A stretch of DNA of 64,000 nucleotides from Lachnoclostridium sp. An118 (GTDB taxonomy: Bacteria; Bacillota; Clostridia; Lachnospirales; Lachnospiraceae): contig NZ_NFLQ01000009.1 in assembly GCF_002160985.1 (NCBI RefSeq), positions 58,416 to 122,415 on the forward strand, written 5' to 3'. Below the pieces are notes generated by a model. The model searched no databases. It was not told where the DNA came from and saw only the letters and a list, made by a program, of their open reading frames with translations. Shown here piece after piece: positions 1 to 7,660 of this stretch (positions are counted from its first letter, which is position 1; every line of letters begins with the position of its first letter). The position numbers were made by a program, and so were the translations under genes.

Positions 1-388
1 TTTCTGTTAATTCTCCCGTACTATCCCCTTCCTTCTCTTATTTTTTCCTGTGAATATTACTGCTAACAAATACATTTGTCAATAAATTTTGCGCCCGGCT
101 CACGCGCCGGAGCTTCGCCTGTTTTTTATGGATTTTTTCTGCTTTTTTCTTTCTTCTCCTCCGCAAAATTATGTGTTTTTTGCAAGGAAATCCGTCCCAT
201 CCCCGGCTGCGGTTTTTTCAAGATTATTTTTTACCAATTTATCACTTTTTTAGATTTTCATTTTCGTCATTTCGACAGATTTTTTCTCCGCCGCAGTTTT
301 TTAAAATATACAATACCTCCATCTTCCCCCGTAAATCGCGGTGGTATTTCCCCGTTTTTTACAAACCCGGTCCTTCCCCGTCCTTCTG
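1..388. other. Gene-free, pyrimidine-rich stretch
   Basis: No reading frame here has a ribosome site or a recognisable product. The plus strand is very T/C-rich, and a short inverted repeat (CCGG arms near 95-108) is visible. It lies downstream of the minus-strand membrane protein ending at 389 and may hold its terminator, but I could not place one. Confidence 0.5.
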
Positions 389-895
389 TTATCTTTCCGG
401 CCGCTCCTCCACCATCAGGATACATCCCTCCGGGAAGGCTTTCCGAAACAGGCAACGCACCAGCGGACCCGCGATCAAAAGCTGGAAAGGCAGCGCCATG
501 ACAAAATTCTTCGGGATATTGACCAGCCAGTTGAAAAGCATCCCGCTCCACTGACCTGCCCTTACGCAAGCCTCCGCAGCCCCGTAAAAAGACATGATGA
601 CGACCATGGGCACTACCATGCAGATGGACACGGCGAGGGCCGTCTTTAATGGACTGGAAACGCCGGGCCTTACCAGATAGCGGAAGGCAAACCCTTTGGC
701 CAGCCCCGATACAAGGAACCAGTCGCAGGCCACGGCGAACACGTAAGCTATGGGGAACCCCATCCAGGCATCCTGCAGGACCGCAAAAGACAGTTCCCCT
801 TTGTGGAGCACTATATTATAAATACTCATCCACAGCACCATTGTAAAACACATCAAAACTGTATAGATCAGACTCTCTCTTTTATTCTTTGGCAT
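389..895 (-). CDS. DUF2798-type small membrane protein
   Basis: A 168-residue hydrophobic protein with about four membrane segments: residues 10-30, 43-62, 85-107 and 122-145 approximately. Length, the MSIYNIVLH segment after helix 1 and the later NWLVNIPKNFVMALPFQLL segment resemble the DUF2798 family of small integral membrane proteins, whose function is unknown. The start is supported by an AGGAGGAG ribosome site just upstream of the ATG. It stands alone, with no partner gene in the window. The family call is from pattern memory; that it is a membrane protein is clear from the sequence. Confidence 0.75.
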   Translation of the reverse strand: MPKNKRESLIYTVLMCFTMVLWMSIYNIVLHKGELSFAVLQDAWMGFPIAYVFAVACDWFLVSGLAKGFAFRYLVRPGVSSPLKTALAVSICMVVPMVVIMSFYGAAEACVRAGQWSGMLFNWLVNIPKNFVMALPFQLLIAGPLVRCLFRKAFPEGCILMVEERPER

Positions 896-1314
896 TTTTC
901 TCCTCCTGTTGCTTTAATATGATCCAAATATGCATTCAAAAATGACCTTACATTTTTGCCGTACTATCTTAGCATCCGGGCGCCGCTGCAAATAAGTGGC
1001 ATTTTCAAATTCGTCATTTTGCTCATCCTGTGTTTTTCACTCGAAATCAAGAGGTAAAAATGTACAAAAAAATATCCTTCCACCCCCGTCCCGCACTAAT
1101 CTTTACAGCATTCTGCATAATCCATACAGATGGAAGAAGGTTCGCAACAGCTCCGAAAATTCCTCTTGCTTTCCATCTTAGCATAAAGTGTGCAGCGGTC
1201 ATACAGTCAAGAAAAATCTTTCCTGATCTTTATTTTCCCGTTCCAGTTAAGAGGTTTTTAATATTTTTTCTTCTTTCTTCATTTAATAAACACATTTTGG
1301 ACACATTTTCTCTC
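896..1314. other. Intergenic region upstream of the DUF2798 gene
   Basis: About 400 bases without a convincing gene. Open frames here lack ribosome sites and resemble no protein. The left part presumably carries the promoter of the minus-strand membrane protein; the right part leads into the small-RNA promoter region at 1297-1320. Confidence 0.5.
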
Positions 1315-1320
1315 TATAAT

Positions 1321-1478
1321 AAGTGTCAGATAGTTGAAGAACACATCAACTATCTCCCCCCTCATAAAGTAGACGCAACGAAGGGTCCTCCCCTTCGTTG
1401 CACCATACTTTACTCTCATTCCTTTTAACAGCTATAGAACAGACAGACCCGCCGGTCATTCAAGCCGGCGGGTTTTTC
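1321..1478 (+). ncRNA. Small structured RNA, copy 1
   Basis: A promoter-like TATAAT (1315-1320) precedes a compact unit. It has a perfect 9-bp hairpin (GATAGTTGA 1329-1337 with 1346-1354), an unpaired C-rich run (1355-1362), an 11-bp hairpin (1375-1385 with 1391-1401), a linker TTTACTCTCATTCCTTT (1410-1426), and an intrinsic terminator (stem about 1447-1455/1465-1473 then a T run). A second copy starts about 300 bases downstream with the same layout. The first hairpin stem is identical, while hairpin 2 is entirely different in sequence but still pairs. The exposed C-run and the TCCTC loop of hairpin 2 could pair with Shine-Dalgarno sequences, as in C-rich Firmicute sRNAs. There is no credible ORF. 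The target is unknown. A TTGGAC sits only 12 bases before the -10 in both copies, so the promoter is atypical. Confidence 0.7.
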
Positions 1479-1617
1479 ATTGCCCGGATCCGGGAACAGG
1501 GCCTGTCTCCTGTGCCATGGATCTGTTTTTTAGATTTTCTTAATCCCGCTTTAAGAAATTTTCGTGTTCTTTAAGTTTTCCTCCATACTTTGGACATATT
1601 TCCCCACTATAATAAAG

Positions 1618-1762
1618 GACAGATAGTTGAAGGACACATCAACTATCACCCCCTCATTAAGTACAGATGCCTGGCAGAACGGCATCACACTTTACTCTCA
1701 TTCCTTTAGATAACTATAACAACGACGGAGCCCGTTAGCCCTTGTGGTTAGCGGGTTTTCGT
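1618..1762 (+). ncRNA. Small structured RNA, copy 2, with element-supplied 3-prime end
   Basis: Same architecture as copy 1. It has a TATAAT-type -10 (about 1608-1613), hairpin GATAGTTGA 1622-1630/1639-1647, a C-rich run (ACCCCCTCAT), a different second hairpin (GATGCC 1666-1671/1681-1686), the conserved linker TTTACTCTCATTCCTTT, and a terminator (stem 1731-1740/1746-1755, then TTTTC). The 30-bp direct repeat of the integrated element begins at 1695, inside the linker. The terminator here is therefore element DNA, while the probable original 3-prime end now lies at 8237-8303. The RNA thus appears to remain terminated after integration. Confidence 0.7.
1695..1724 (+). repeat. Left attachment site (30-bp direct repeat)
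   Basis: Identical over 30 bases to 8237-8266. It starts CTCTCATTCC and ends TATAACAACG. It lies inside the 3-prime part of small RNA copy 2. A partly similar sequence in small RNA copy 1 (about 1413-1440) shows that the site belongs to the chromosomal RNA family. Confidence 0.85.
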
Positions 1763-1792
1763 TGCCTGTGAGGGCTGCTTCCTGACCGCTTC

Positions 1793-1809
1793 GGGCACCT
1801 TTGGGGCAC
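1793..1809 (+). repeat. Candidate integrase arm-type site, left end
   Basis: A 17-base sequence GGGCACCTTTGGGGCAC is repeated exactly at 8114-8130, close inside the opposite end of the element in the same orientation. Tyrosine integrases of the Tn916/lambda type bind arm sites separate from the core, and a repeat near both ends fits that role. Binding is inferred. Confidence 0.5.
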
Positions 1810-1858
1810 CTTGCATCTAACGGAATGTTGCGGTGGTAGATAGTTGATGTTAGAGTTG

Positions 1859-3064
1859 CTATATGATTTTCTGATAGAAATTTTCAAGTTTATTCATTTC
1901 TTCCTTTGCCTTATCATTCGTAACATGCGTATATATGTCTAATGTGATCGCCACGGAAGAATGGCCGAGATACTTCTGGACTGTCTTTGCTTCAATCCCA
2001 GCTTCAAAGCATCTGGTCGCAAATGTATGTCGCAGTGCATGTGGATAGATATGCTCCATTGGAACGAAGTCCGTTTTATCTTCTTGGGCCTGTTTCTCCC
2101 GGTCTTTGTTTACCGCCTTGACTATCCAGTTGAGAGCTGACTGAAATGCGTGCTCCGCTATTGGCCTTCCATTTCTGCCGACAAATACCAGTTTTTCAAA
2201 ACCCTCTAACGGTTCCCATGCGGCCGCTGCAATCTGCATCTCCTTTTTCTGGATACGCTGACGCTTTAAGGCTTTATACACGCTTTCCTGCATGGGAATG
2301 ACACGCTTTCCACTTTCAGTCTTCGGCGTCTGGTACTTAAACACATATTTTCCTGTTGTCAGATCCTTTATATACACCAGCGTCTTATTGATCCTGATCT
2401 CCTTCTTCTGAAAGTCCAAATCCTCGTCTGTCAGTCCCAGGAGCTCCCCGGCACGCATCCCAGTCCCCAAGGCTACAATAATCAAATTTTCGTGAAGTCT
2501 TCCCCGGGCATGTTTTAGCACTTCTCTCTGCTCTTGTAATGATAAAACACGGATCGGCTTTTTCTTTGTCCTGGGAAGCTCCACGCCGTCACATGGATTA
2601 TATGTGATAAGACGGTTATGTACCGCATATTTGAACACGGCACTGAGGATATTGCAGATATCACGGATTGTTTTCGTACTGTAGTCATTGTCTGCCATAT
2701 CTTGAAACAGTCGCTCCAACAGGATCGGCTTAAAATCAGCCAGCTTCTTCTTTCCCAGCTTTTTTTGCACGTAGTTCTTATAGCAATAATCATAGCGGGA
2801 TAGGGTACTCTCTTTTATAGACTTCTTTTTGTGGGTATTCAGCCATACGTCAAACCACTCGTTTAAAGTGAGATAATCCCCTTTCCCCTTGATCCCGTGC
2901 TTAACCTCATATTTGAGGTCTTCCATCTGCTCCATAAGAAGTTTTAAATTCGGATTATCCAGTGTATATTGTTCATTTCTGAATTTAAAACGTGCTCTGT
3001 ATGTCCCGTTGGGTCTTTGCATAATACCAGTAGGCAACTGTTTTCCTTGTAAGTCCTTGCCCAT
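1859..3064 (-). CDS. Tyrosine recombinase / integrase (Tn916 Int type)
   Basis: A 401-residue site-specific recombinase. An N-terminal arm-binding domain (about 1-60) precedes a SAM-like core-binding domain (about 62-155, TLNEWFDVWL...). The C-terminal catalytic domain shows R204 in GTGMRAGELLGL, H342 and R345 in HALRHTF, H368 in YLGHSS and the nucleophile Y378 in DIYTHV. All the expected residues are present, so the enzyme looks active. The start has a GAAAGGAG ribosome site. It lies about 135 bp inside the left attachment repeat and transcribes toward it, the usual placement for integrating elements. The Xis-like gene lies just upstream on the same strand. Confidence 0.95.
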   Translation of the reverse strand: MGKDLQGKQLPTGIMQRPNGTYRARFKFRNEQYTLDNPNLKLLMEQMEDLKYEVKHGIKGKGDYLTLNEWFDVWLNTHKKKSIKESTLSRYDYCYKNYVQKKLGKKKLADFKPILLERLFQDMADNDYSTKTIRDICNILSAVFKYAVHNRLITYNPCDGVELPRTKKKPIRVLSLQEQREVLKHARGRLHENLIIVALGTGMRAGELLGLTDEDLDFQKKEIRINKTLVYIKDLTTGKYVFKYQTPKTESGKRVIPMQESVYKALKRQRIQKKEMQIAAAAWEPLEGFEKLVFVGRNGRPIAEHAFQSALNWIVKAVNKDREKQAQEDKTDFVPMEHIYPHALRHTFATRCFEAGIEAKTVQKYLGHSSVAITLDIYTHVTNDKAKEEMNKLENFYQKII

Positions 3065-3136
3065 TTTTACGCTCCTTTCTTCCGCAAGGACTATGCTTCA
3101 AACCTACTAAATATTATAACAACATATTCCTGCATA

Positions 3137-3349
3137 CTAAACTGCAATTACTTCATACTTATTCATTAAATTATTACCATTGTTCAGACGTATAAATTCG
3201 TCTAAAACCTCTCTCCTGATCAATATCTTTCTACCGATCCGCACGGAGGAAATCTTTCCCCACGCAATCAGTTGACGCAGGTTTGTCCTGCCGATCCCGG
3301 TATACTCGGACGCTTCATTTACCGTTAGAGTTATTTTTTCATTCAGCAT
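3137..3349 (-). CDS. Excisionase-like helix-turn-helix protein
   Basis: About 70 residues with an excisionase/MerR-like winged-helix pattern: LTVNEASEYTGIGRTNLRQL is the helix-turn-helix, followed by WGKISSVRIGRKILIRREVLDEFI. Such proteins bind element ends and direct the integrase toward excision. I chose the ATG at 3349; a TTG one codon upstream is also possible, and the ribosome site GGGGGTGAG is close to both. It lies just upstream of the integrase on the same strand, the common xis-int order. The basic residues in the wing fit DNA binding. A role as regulator rather than excisionase cannot be excluded. Confidence 0.85.
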   Translation of the reverse strand: MLNEKITLTVNEASEYTGIGRTNLRQLIAWGKISSVRIGRKILIRREVLDEFIRLNNGNNLMNKYEVIAV

Positions 3350-3366
3350 CAACTCACCCCCTTAAA

Positions 3367-3507
3367 TCAGGCAAGATAGAACGTCCTTGTTTCCATGGAG
3401 TCCGGCTCCGATGGATCAGGTACAATCTCCAGAGTACAAAGTTTCCTTGTCTCCTCGATCTGTTTGGTTAATATAGTTACAAAATCCTCTAAAAATCTTC
3501 TTTTCAA
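3367..3507 (-). CDS. Small 46-residue element protein, TTG start
   Basis: A short frame between the Rep and Xis genes, supported mainly by its ribosome site: AGGAGG lies eight bases before a TTG codon. The product begins MKRRFLEDFVTILTKQ and ends SMETRTFYLA. It is charged, with a likely amphipathic N-terminal helix and an acidic, proline-containing C-terminal half. It fits tightly between neighbours on the same strand: Rep ends at 3529 and Xis starts at 3349. I recognise no family. It may be a small regulatory or accessory peptide of the element. It could be spurious, but spacing and ribosome site argue for translation. Confidence 0.55.
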   Translation of the reverse strand: MKRRFLEDFVTILTKQIEETRKLCTLEIVPDPSEPDSMETRTFYLA

Positions 3508-3528
3508 TTTTAATCCCTCCTGTTGCAT

Positions 3529-4401
3529 TTATTCCGTTTCATTATCTTTATCCGGCTGAAGCTCAATATAAGTCACATTTGTGTAACCGCCGTCCAAATG
3601 AGAAACCCATGTCATTTCAAGCCCCAGTTGATCCGCAATCTCTTTTACCTGATCCATTTCCTCGCCTTTACCAGCAAGATAATAGCTCTGTTTTGGTTTC
3701 GGTAATCCCCGACTTACAAAGTAACGGTGTTCGCCCCGGCTCATAATATGGCATTCTTTTGTCATATATTTGATAATGTACTTCTGGATTTTGTAAGTAT
3801 CACGAACTTTTGTTGCTGTACTAAAACCTAAAGTCCAACCGGGAATATTGTAAATAATCTGACCGTCTTTTATTATGCCTGAATCTTCAAATGTCAGGCT
3901 TCCCGTGTTGGATAAAAGGCAATGGAAATGAAAGCTCTCCATATCCTTATGGAGTTCCGGTACAGCTAAAAAAACAAGGTTGGGAGCTTTCCTATCTCGA
4001 GTATTTTTAAGCCACGTTCGCATCTGTTTACAGCAGCTTTTGTAATTAGTTCGATCCGCCTTATCAGGCGAGAAAGTGAACGCACAAAACCATTCCCATT
4101 TTACACACCGAGCGTATGTAGCAATCATCTGTTTCGTTCTGGATAAGCTGATCTGACGCAGATCAAGAGGATCAGTTTTAGGTTCGAGGTCAGAAAAGTC
4201 CTTGATTTCCCGAACCCGTTTCCCTGTAAAAGGTTCTAAGACCATTCCAGATGGCAGTTCGTCCGACTCGTAAGGGTTTTCCGAGCGTAAGGTCAATGGT
4301 TCATCATACAGCCTAATTTGAGCTGAACCATTGGGGTATTCAATTAAACGGATATTATAGCCAAAACCGGGGTCTGATGTACAAATCGTTTCTATAGTCA
4401 A
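3529..4401 (-). CDS. Rolling-circle replication initiator (HUH Rep)
   Basis: About 290 residues. The key features are a first conserved strand CAFTFSP, an HUH metal-binding motif in SFHFHCLLSN (about residues 158-160), and a downstream tyrosine-rich helix YKIQKYIIKYMTKE that can supply the nicking tyrosine. This is the layout of small rolling-circle Rep proteins of plasmids, microvirus-like phages and integrative elements. It would nick one strand at an origin, allowing the excised circle to replicate. The frame opens at 4446, but AAAGGA followed by a TTG at 4401 is the best-supported start. It heads a run of minus-strand genes toward xis and int. A candidate nick-site hairpin is at 5557-5575. 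Confidence 0.8.
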   Translation of the reverse strand: MTIETICTSDPGFGYNIRLIEYPNGSAQIRLYDEPLTLRSENPYESDELPSGMVLEPFTGKRVREIKDFSDLEPKTDPLDLRQISLSRTKQMIATYARCVKWEWFCAFTFSPDKADRTNYKSCCKQMRTWLKNTRDRKAPNLVFLAVPELHKDMESFHFHCLLSNTGSLTFEDSGIIKDGQIIYNIPGWTLGFSTATKVRDTYKIQKYIIKYMTKECHIMSRGEHRYFVSRGLPKPKQSYYLAGKGEEMDQVKEIADQLGLEMTWVSHLDGGYTNVTYIELQPDKDNETE

Positions 4402-4491
4402 GTAGATCAAATCCTTTCTATTCCCTGATTTAGAGAGACACCGCAAAGCTGCTCCGTCGCTCTCCGCTCCGTCACAGCTTTGCGGCTTGTC

Positions 4492-5175
4492 TCACTTCAC
4501 ATGCAGGACAAATAACTTGTGATCCGGCTGGTTGTTATAATAACCATCCGTAGGTCTCCGCCCCTTTTTGGCAAGAGTCAATATTTGATATATCTCCGAA
4601 CATATGTCCTCGATCTTCGCGCGTTGTGAGCAAAGTTCCTGCCCTTCACGGAAAAGCTTCCTGTTTTCAGCAGTAAGCTCCCTGACCTGCTGTAGGTACT
4701 TTGTCTGCACCCGGCGATCAGCTTCTAATTGCAGATCGTTCTGCAAAGCCTCGATCAACAAAAAGTTTTCCTGATGCTGCTGGCATTTCTCCGCATATAT
4801 CTGCTCGATTTTTCGCAGCTCCTCCTGATACTCCGCCAATTTCTGGTTAAGCATATTCAGGAAGTCAATCCAGCAGCCCCGGCAGAGAGAGGCATAATCT
4901 CTCTCCGCCTGCTTTGCCTCCAGACCCGGATTGAACAACACAAAGAACTGATCTTTTTTTGTGTGTATGTCCGGTTTCAAGCCACGATATAGCTTCAACG
5001 CTTTGTCATGGTTCAAATACGCAAGCCATAGAGTCAACATCTTTACCGTTGCGTCTCTCTCCGCCTGCTTCTCCTTTTCGATTCGCGCCTTCTTCTGTTT
5101 CTCGCAGTAGTCCCGGCACAATTTAATGAAAAATGTACCGACCTGCTTTAAAGCGCTAGACACTGTTATTTTCAT
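4492..5175 (-). CDS. Coiled-coil protein of unknown function (element)
   Basis: 227 residues with an AGGAGG ribosome site before the ATG. The N-terminal 35 residues are basic and helical (YCEKQKKARIEKEKQAERD). The middle and C-terminal parts (about 100-205) are rich in E, K, Q and L with heptad-like spacing, so an extended coiled coil is likely. A YNNQPDHKLFVLHVK tail ends the protein. I recognise no catalytic motif and no family. It lies between a small hypothetical gene (gap 11 bp) and rep (gap about 90 bp), all on one strand. A role linked to replication or transfer of the element is plausible but unproven. Confidence 0.65.
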   Translation of the reverse strand: MKITVSSALKQVGTFFIKLCRDYCEKQKKARIEKEKQAERDATVKMLTLWLAYLNHDKALKLYRGLKPDIHTKKDQFFVLFNPGLEAKQAERDYASLCRGCWIDFLNMLNQKLAEYQEELRKIEQIYAEKCQQHQENFLLIEALQNDLQLEADRRVQTKYLQQVRELTAENRKLFREGQELCSQRAKIEDICSEIYQILTLAKKGRRPTDGYYNNQPDHKLFVLHVK

Positions 5176-5186
5176 GTTAATCCTCC

Positions 5187-5468
5187 TTAGTTCAAATCTA
5201 GTTCCTCATCCAAGTCTGCCGGAAGAATCTGCACAATTGCCAGACGAAGGAATTCGTCAAATCCCGTCACGACACGGACGTCTACATCCTCGGTCAGCCC
5301 CAACCGGATGCACTCCTCACCGATGGATTTATCGAGCCAAAACTCCGCCGTCCGGGGCAATCCATCCGGGTTCGACTTTTTGAGAGAGACACGGTACAAA
5401 ACGTCGCCAGTCTTCTTGGATTTGAGACGTGATAACGCAACGAGGCGAATAACTTCTTGATATTTCAT
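5187..5468 (-). CDS. Small hypothetical protein, first gene of the rep operon
   Basis: 93 residues with a very good ribosome site (AAAGGAGG seven bases before ATG). The N-terminus (MKYQEVIRLVALSRLKSKKTG) is basic; the C-terminus (LPADLDEELDLN) is strongly acidic. No membrane segment and no known motif. It begins the minus-strand run hypothetical - coiled coil - rep - small protein - xis - int, so it is probably co-expressed with replication functions. The charge split would suit a small DNA- or Rep-binding protein; that is inference. Confidence 0.6.
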   Translation of the reverse strand: MKYQEVIRLVALSRLKSKKTGDVLYRVSLKKSNPDGLPRTAEFWLDKSIGEECIRLGLTEDVDVRVVTGFDEFLRLAIVQILPADLDEELDLN

Positions 5469-5765
5469 AGAAGTCCTCCTTTAAAAATGAATAGGTTGTG
5501 GTATAATAATCATGTCACAGATTGCGACCACATTTTGTTGATGGTTGCTACGTATGCCCCTACCTTCTGTAGGGGTATATTCTTGTTGGTGACCGGATTT
5601 TTATCATAGGCTTTGCTCCCTTCTACTTGAGGTAAACCTATCATATCAGACATTTGAATAGTGCGGCAAAATAGTGTGCCACCCTACAATGCCAACAAAC
5701 TGCACTTATAATTAAACTTTTTATATCCCTACATAAATAAATCCTTTAAGGAGAGCGATTATTTT
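5469..5765. promoter_or_regulatory. Divergent control region with candidate rolling-circle origin hairpin
   Basis: A 297-bp gap between the minus-strand rep operon and the plus-strand cargo gene. At 5557-5575 there is a 7-bp perfect hairpin, CCCCTAC-cttct-GTAGGGG, flanked by TA-rich bases that can extend it. Stem-loops of this kind form the double-strand origin nicked by HUH Rep proteins. The region also carries a TATTAT-like -10 for the leftward operon near 5500-5507. The origin assignment is inferred from position and structure only. Confidence 0.4.
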
Positions 5766-6653
5766 ATGACAATGTATAACGCTATTTTAGAAGAAATAGA
5801 AAACAAATCGAATAACCGCTATGCTTTTTTTCCAGAAGCTAAAGAGTCTTTATTGTCGCTATTTACATTGTGCGGTAAATATTGGAATCTTTATATACAA
5901 GATCAAATACTTAATGATGCAAAGGGTGTTTTGAAGAACTATAATAGTGTTGAGTTAAACTCAAACTATACTAAAATACGTAGGCGGAGAAAAGAAACAA
6001 CAAAAAGAAAAAGTAGTCTTAATATTACTTCAAAGTTATATTTAGATTTTACATGGAAGCTTTATGAATCCTCTCAAAAACAATACGAATCCACCAATGG
6101 AGAGAAACAAGAAGATCCATCTAAAGAATTTTTTAAAAATATAGATAGTAAACGTCTTGATCGGATATTGAATAATGCTTTCGATGAATTACATAAAGAA
6201 AGGATAGAAAAAGAAATCTTAAACCACATGGATGCAATAGCGGACTATGATATTTCCTCTATAAATAAATTAAATCTGGATAATCTTCATTCAGCAATGA
6301 AAATAGTAAAAGAATCTCTTAATATACCAAAGCAATCTATTGAAAAATGCGTGGAGGAAGTTCTCGCTCCCGAAACCTTAGATTGTATTTTGGGGTATTT
6401 AAGAAAAAAAGAGTACATTTACTGCTACTTATATATTGCAGCAGTTAAGCGACCACTAAGTATAGGGAAAATAAATAGCTATACTCCGTCTTCGGGAAAA
6501 TCAAACTGTTTCTTCAAAAAAAATTTTGAATATAATTATAAAGAGTTAAAGCTATCTTTTGAAGAAATAATTGGTCTTTATTATGAATATATTGACGCAA
6601 AGAAATCAATAACCTTATATGAAAATTTACTCAAGAATAATAAAGATAATTAA
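5766..6653 (+). CDS. AT-rich cargo gene of unknown function
   Basis: 295 residues, soluble, mostly alpha-helical by composition, very rich in K, N, E and I. Base composition is strikingly more AT-rich than all neighbours, a sign of separate origin. A basic patch (RRRRKETTKRKSS, about residues 78-90) and a later YIYCYLYIAAVKRP segment are visible. There are no transmembrane helices, nuclease, methylase or P-loop motifs that I can see. A ribosome site AAGGAG lies upstream of the first ATG; an ATG two codons later is an alternative start. A 16-bp-stem terminator follows at once. It is the only large plus-strand gene of the element, so it is cargo. Defence or regulation is possible; no function is assigned. 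Confidence 0.7.
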   Translation: MTMYNAILEEIENKSNNRYAFFPEAKESLLSLFTLCGKYWNLYIQDQILNDAKGVLKNYNSVELNSNYTKIRRRRKETTKRKSSLNITSKLYLDFTWKLYESSQKQYESTNGEKQEDPSKEFFKNIDSKRLDRILNNAFDELHKERIEKEILNHMDAIADYDISSINKLNLDNLHSAMKIVKESLNIPKQSIEKCVEEVLAPETLDCILGYLRKKEYIYCYLYIAAVKRPLSIGKINSYTPSSGKSNCFFKKNFEYNYKELKLSFEEIIGLYYEYIDAKKSITLYENLLKNNKDN

Positions 6654-6658
6654 AAATA

Positions 6659-6710
6659 GCAAAAGATCTGCTAAAGCAAGCATTGTATCTTGAATTAGCA
6701 GATCTTTTGC
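6659..6710. terminator. Strong bidirectional intrinsic terminator
   Basis: A perfect 16-bp stem, GCAAAAGATCTGCTAA (6659-6674) with its complement at 6695-6710, and a 20-base loop. It lies between the convergent cargo gene and surface-protein gene. A/T runs on both sides of the stem suit termination in either direction. Confidence 0.85.
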
Positions 6711-6721
6711 CGTAAAATATA

Positions 6722-7525
6722 TTACTTTTTAAATTTCTTTCTCATTTTAAAGGCTGTGCCCCCTGCAACAGCACTTCCTCCTAAAGTTGCAAGATAGATA
6801 AGGCTGGCCGGATCACCTGTCCTTGGAGCTTTATTCTCTGCTGTCTCTTCTGTAGCATCGTCAGCCTTCTCATTTGTAGTCTGATCGGTCTGCTGATCCT
6901 GTGTATTATCTGGTGTATCTGTAGCTTCTCCCGGATTAGTAGGCTCGCTTGGATCAGTTGGGTCAGTTGGATCGGTCGGATCACTTGGATCGGTTGGATC
7001 AGTTGGATCGGTCGGATCACTTGGATCGGTCGGATCACTTGGATCGGTCGGCTCTTCTGGTATGTCTCCAGGCTCCTCACAATTCTCGATCTCGCCACAC
7101 TCGCTACACTCATGCTCCCAATGACCCAGCTCCGGCAGACCGGGGATAGTCTCCCAGTGTCCTTCTTCAGGATGCTCGATGGTGTCAATTACTACCTCAC
7201 GGCTGCCGTACTGACCGGACTCACCGTTACGCATGTGATTCTTAACATGATCCACCAGGCTCTCACCAGTACCAACAACTTTGTCATTTACAAACTGAGT
7301 ATGGATACCCTTAGACTCACAGTTGTAACAAATAGTCTGAATTTCAGTAATCTCTTCTACCCAACCTTCTTTATCGACAACCCATTCCTTAGTGTCCTCG
7401 GTTGCTTCCTGGTCTACTACATAGTAGGCGTCACCCCAGCTATGTTCGTGAGCTGAAACTACCCCCAGACTTCCCACTGTAAGCGTCAGAGTCGCTATCA
7501 GTGCAAGCATCACTTTACGTTTCAT
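6722..7525 (-). CDS. Sortase-anchored surface protein with Pro-Thr-Asp repeats
   Basis: 267 residues. An N-terminal signal peptide (basic MKRK, hydrophobic 6-24, VSA cleavage) is followed by a globular part with cysteine pairs (C66/C69, C140/C143, C149) and histidines that may bind metal. Then comes a spacer of DPS/DPT repeats (about 159-194), an acidic linker, and a sorting signal: APRTG (233-237), a hydrophobic stretch and a basic KMRKKFKK tail. Sortase would link it to the cell wall, the repeats lifting the domain off the surface. The repeat DNA is built of near-identical 9/18-base units (about 6953-7058), so its length may vary. A good AGGAGG precedes the ATG. As cargo of an integrative element it could serve adhesion or surface exclusion; that is inference. 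Confidence 0.85.
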   Translation of the reverse strand: MKRKVMLALIATLTLTVGSLGVVSAHEHSWGDAYYVVDQEATEDTKEWVVDKEGWVEEITEIQTICYNCESKGIHTQFVNDKVVGTGESLVDHVKNHMRNGESGQYGSREVVIDTIEHPEEGHWETIPGLPELGHWEHECSECGEIENCEEPGDIPEEPTDPSDPTDPSDPTDPTDPTDPSDPTDPTDPTDPSEPTNPGEATDTPDNTQDQQTDQTTNEKADDATEETAENKAPRTGDPASLIYLATLGGSAVAGGTAFKMRKKFKK

Positions 7526-7660
7526 TTTCCTTTTCCTCCTTAGAAATTTATTACTTTGAATGTAATATACTTTTATGCATATCCTATTTTATCCTACTTT
7601 ATCCTACTTTTCAATACTAAATATAACTTAGTGGTATATTACAGAAAAAGGATGTGTAGT

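Noticed and set aside
1030..1428. Plus-strand frame across small RNA copy 1
   Set aside because: Crosses the promoter, both hairpins and part of the linker; no ribosome site; product unlike any protein.
6953..7058. 9/18-bp repeats resembling an iteron array
   Set aside because: They encode the Pro-Asp-Thr/Ser spacer of the surface protein in frame, though an iteron role cannot be formally excluded.
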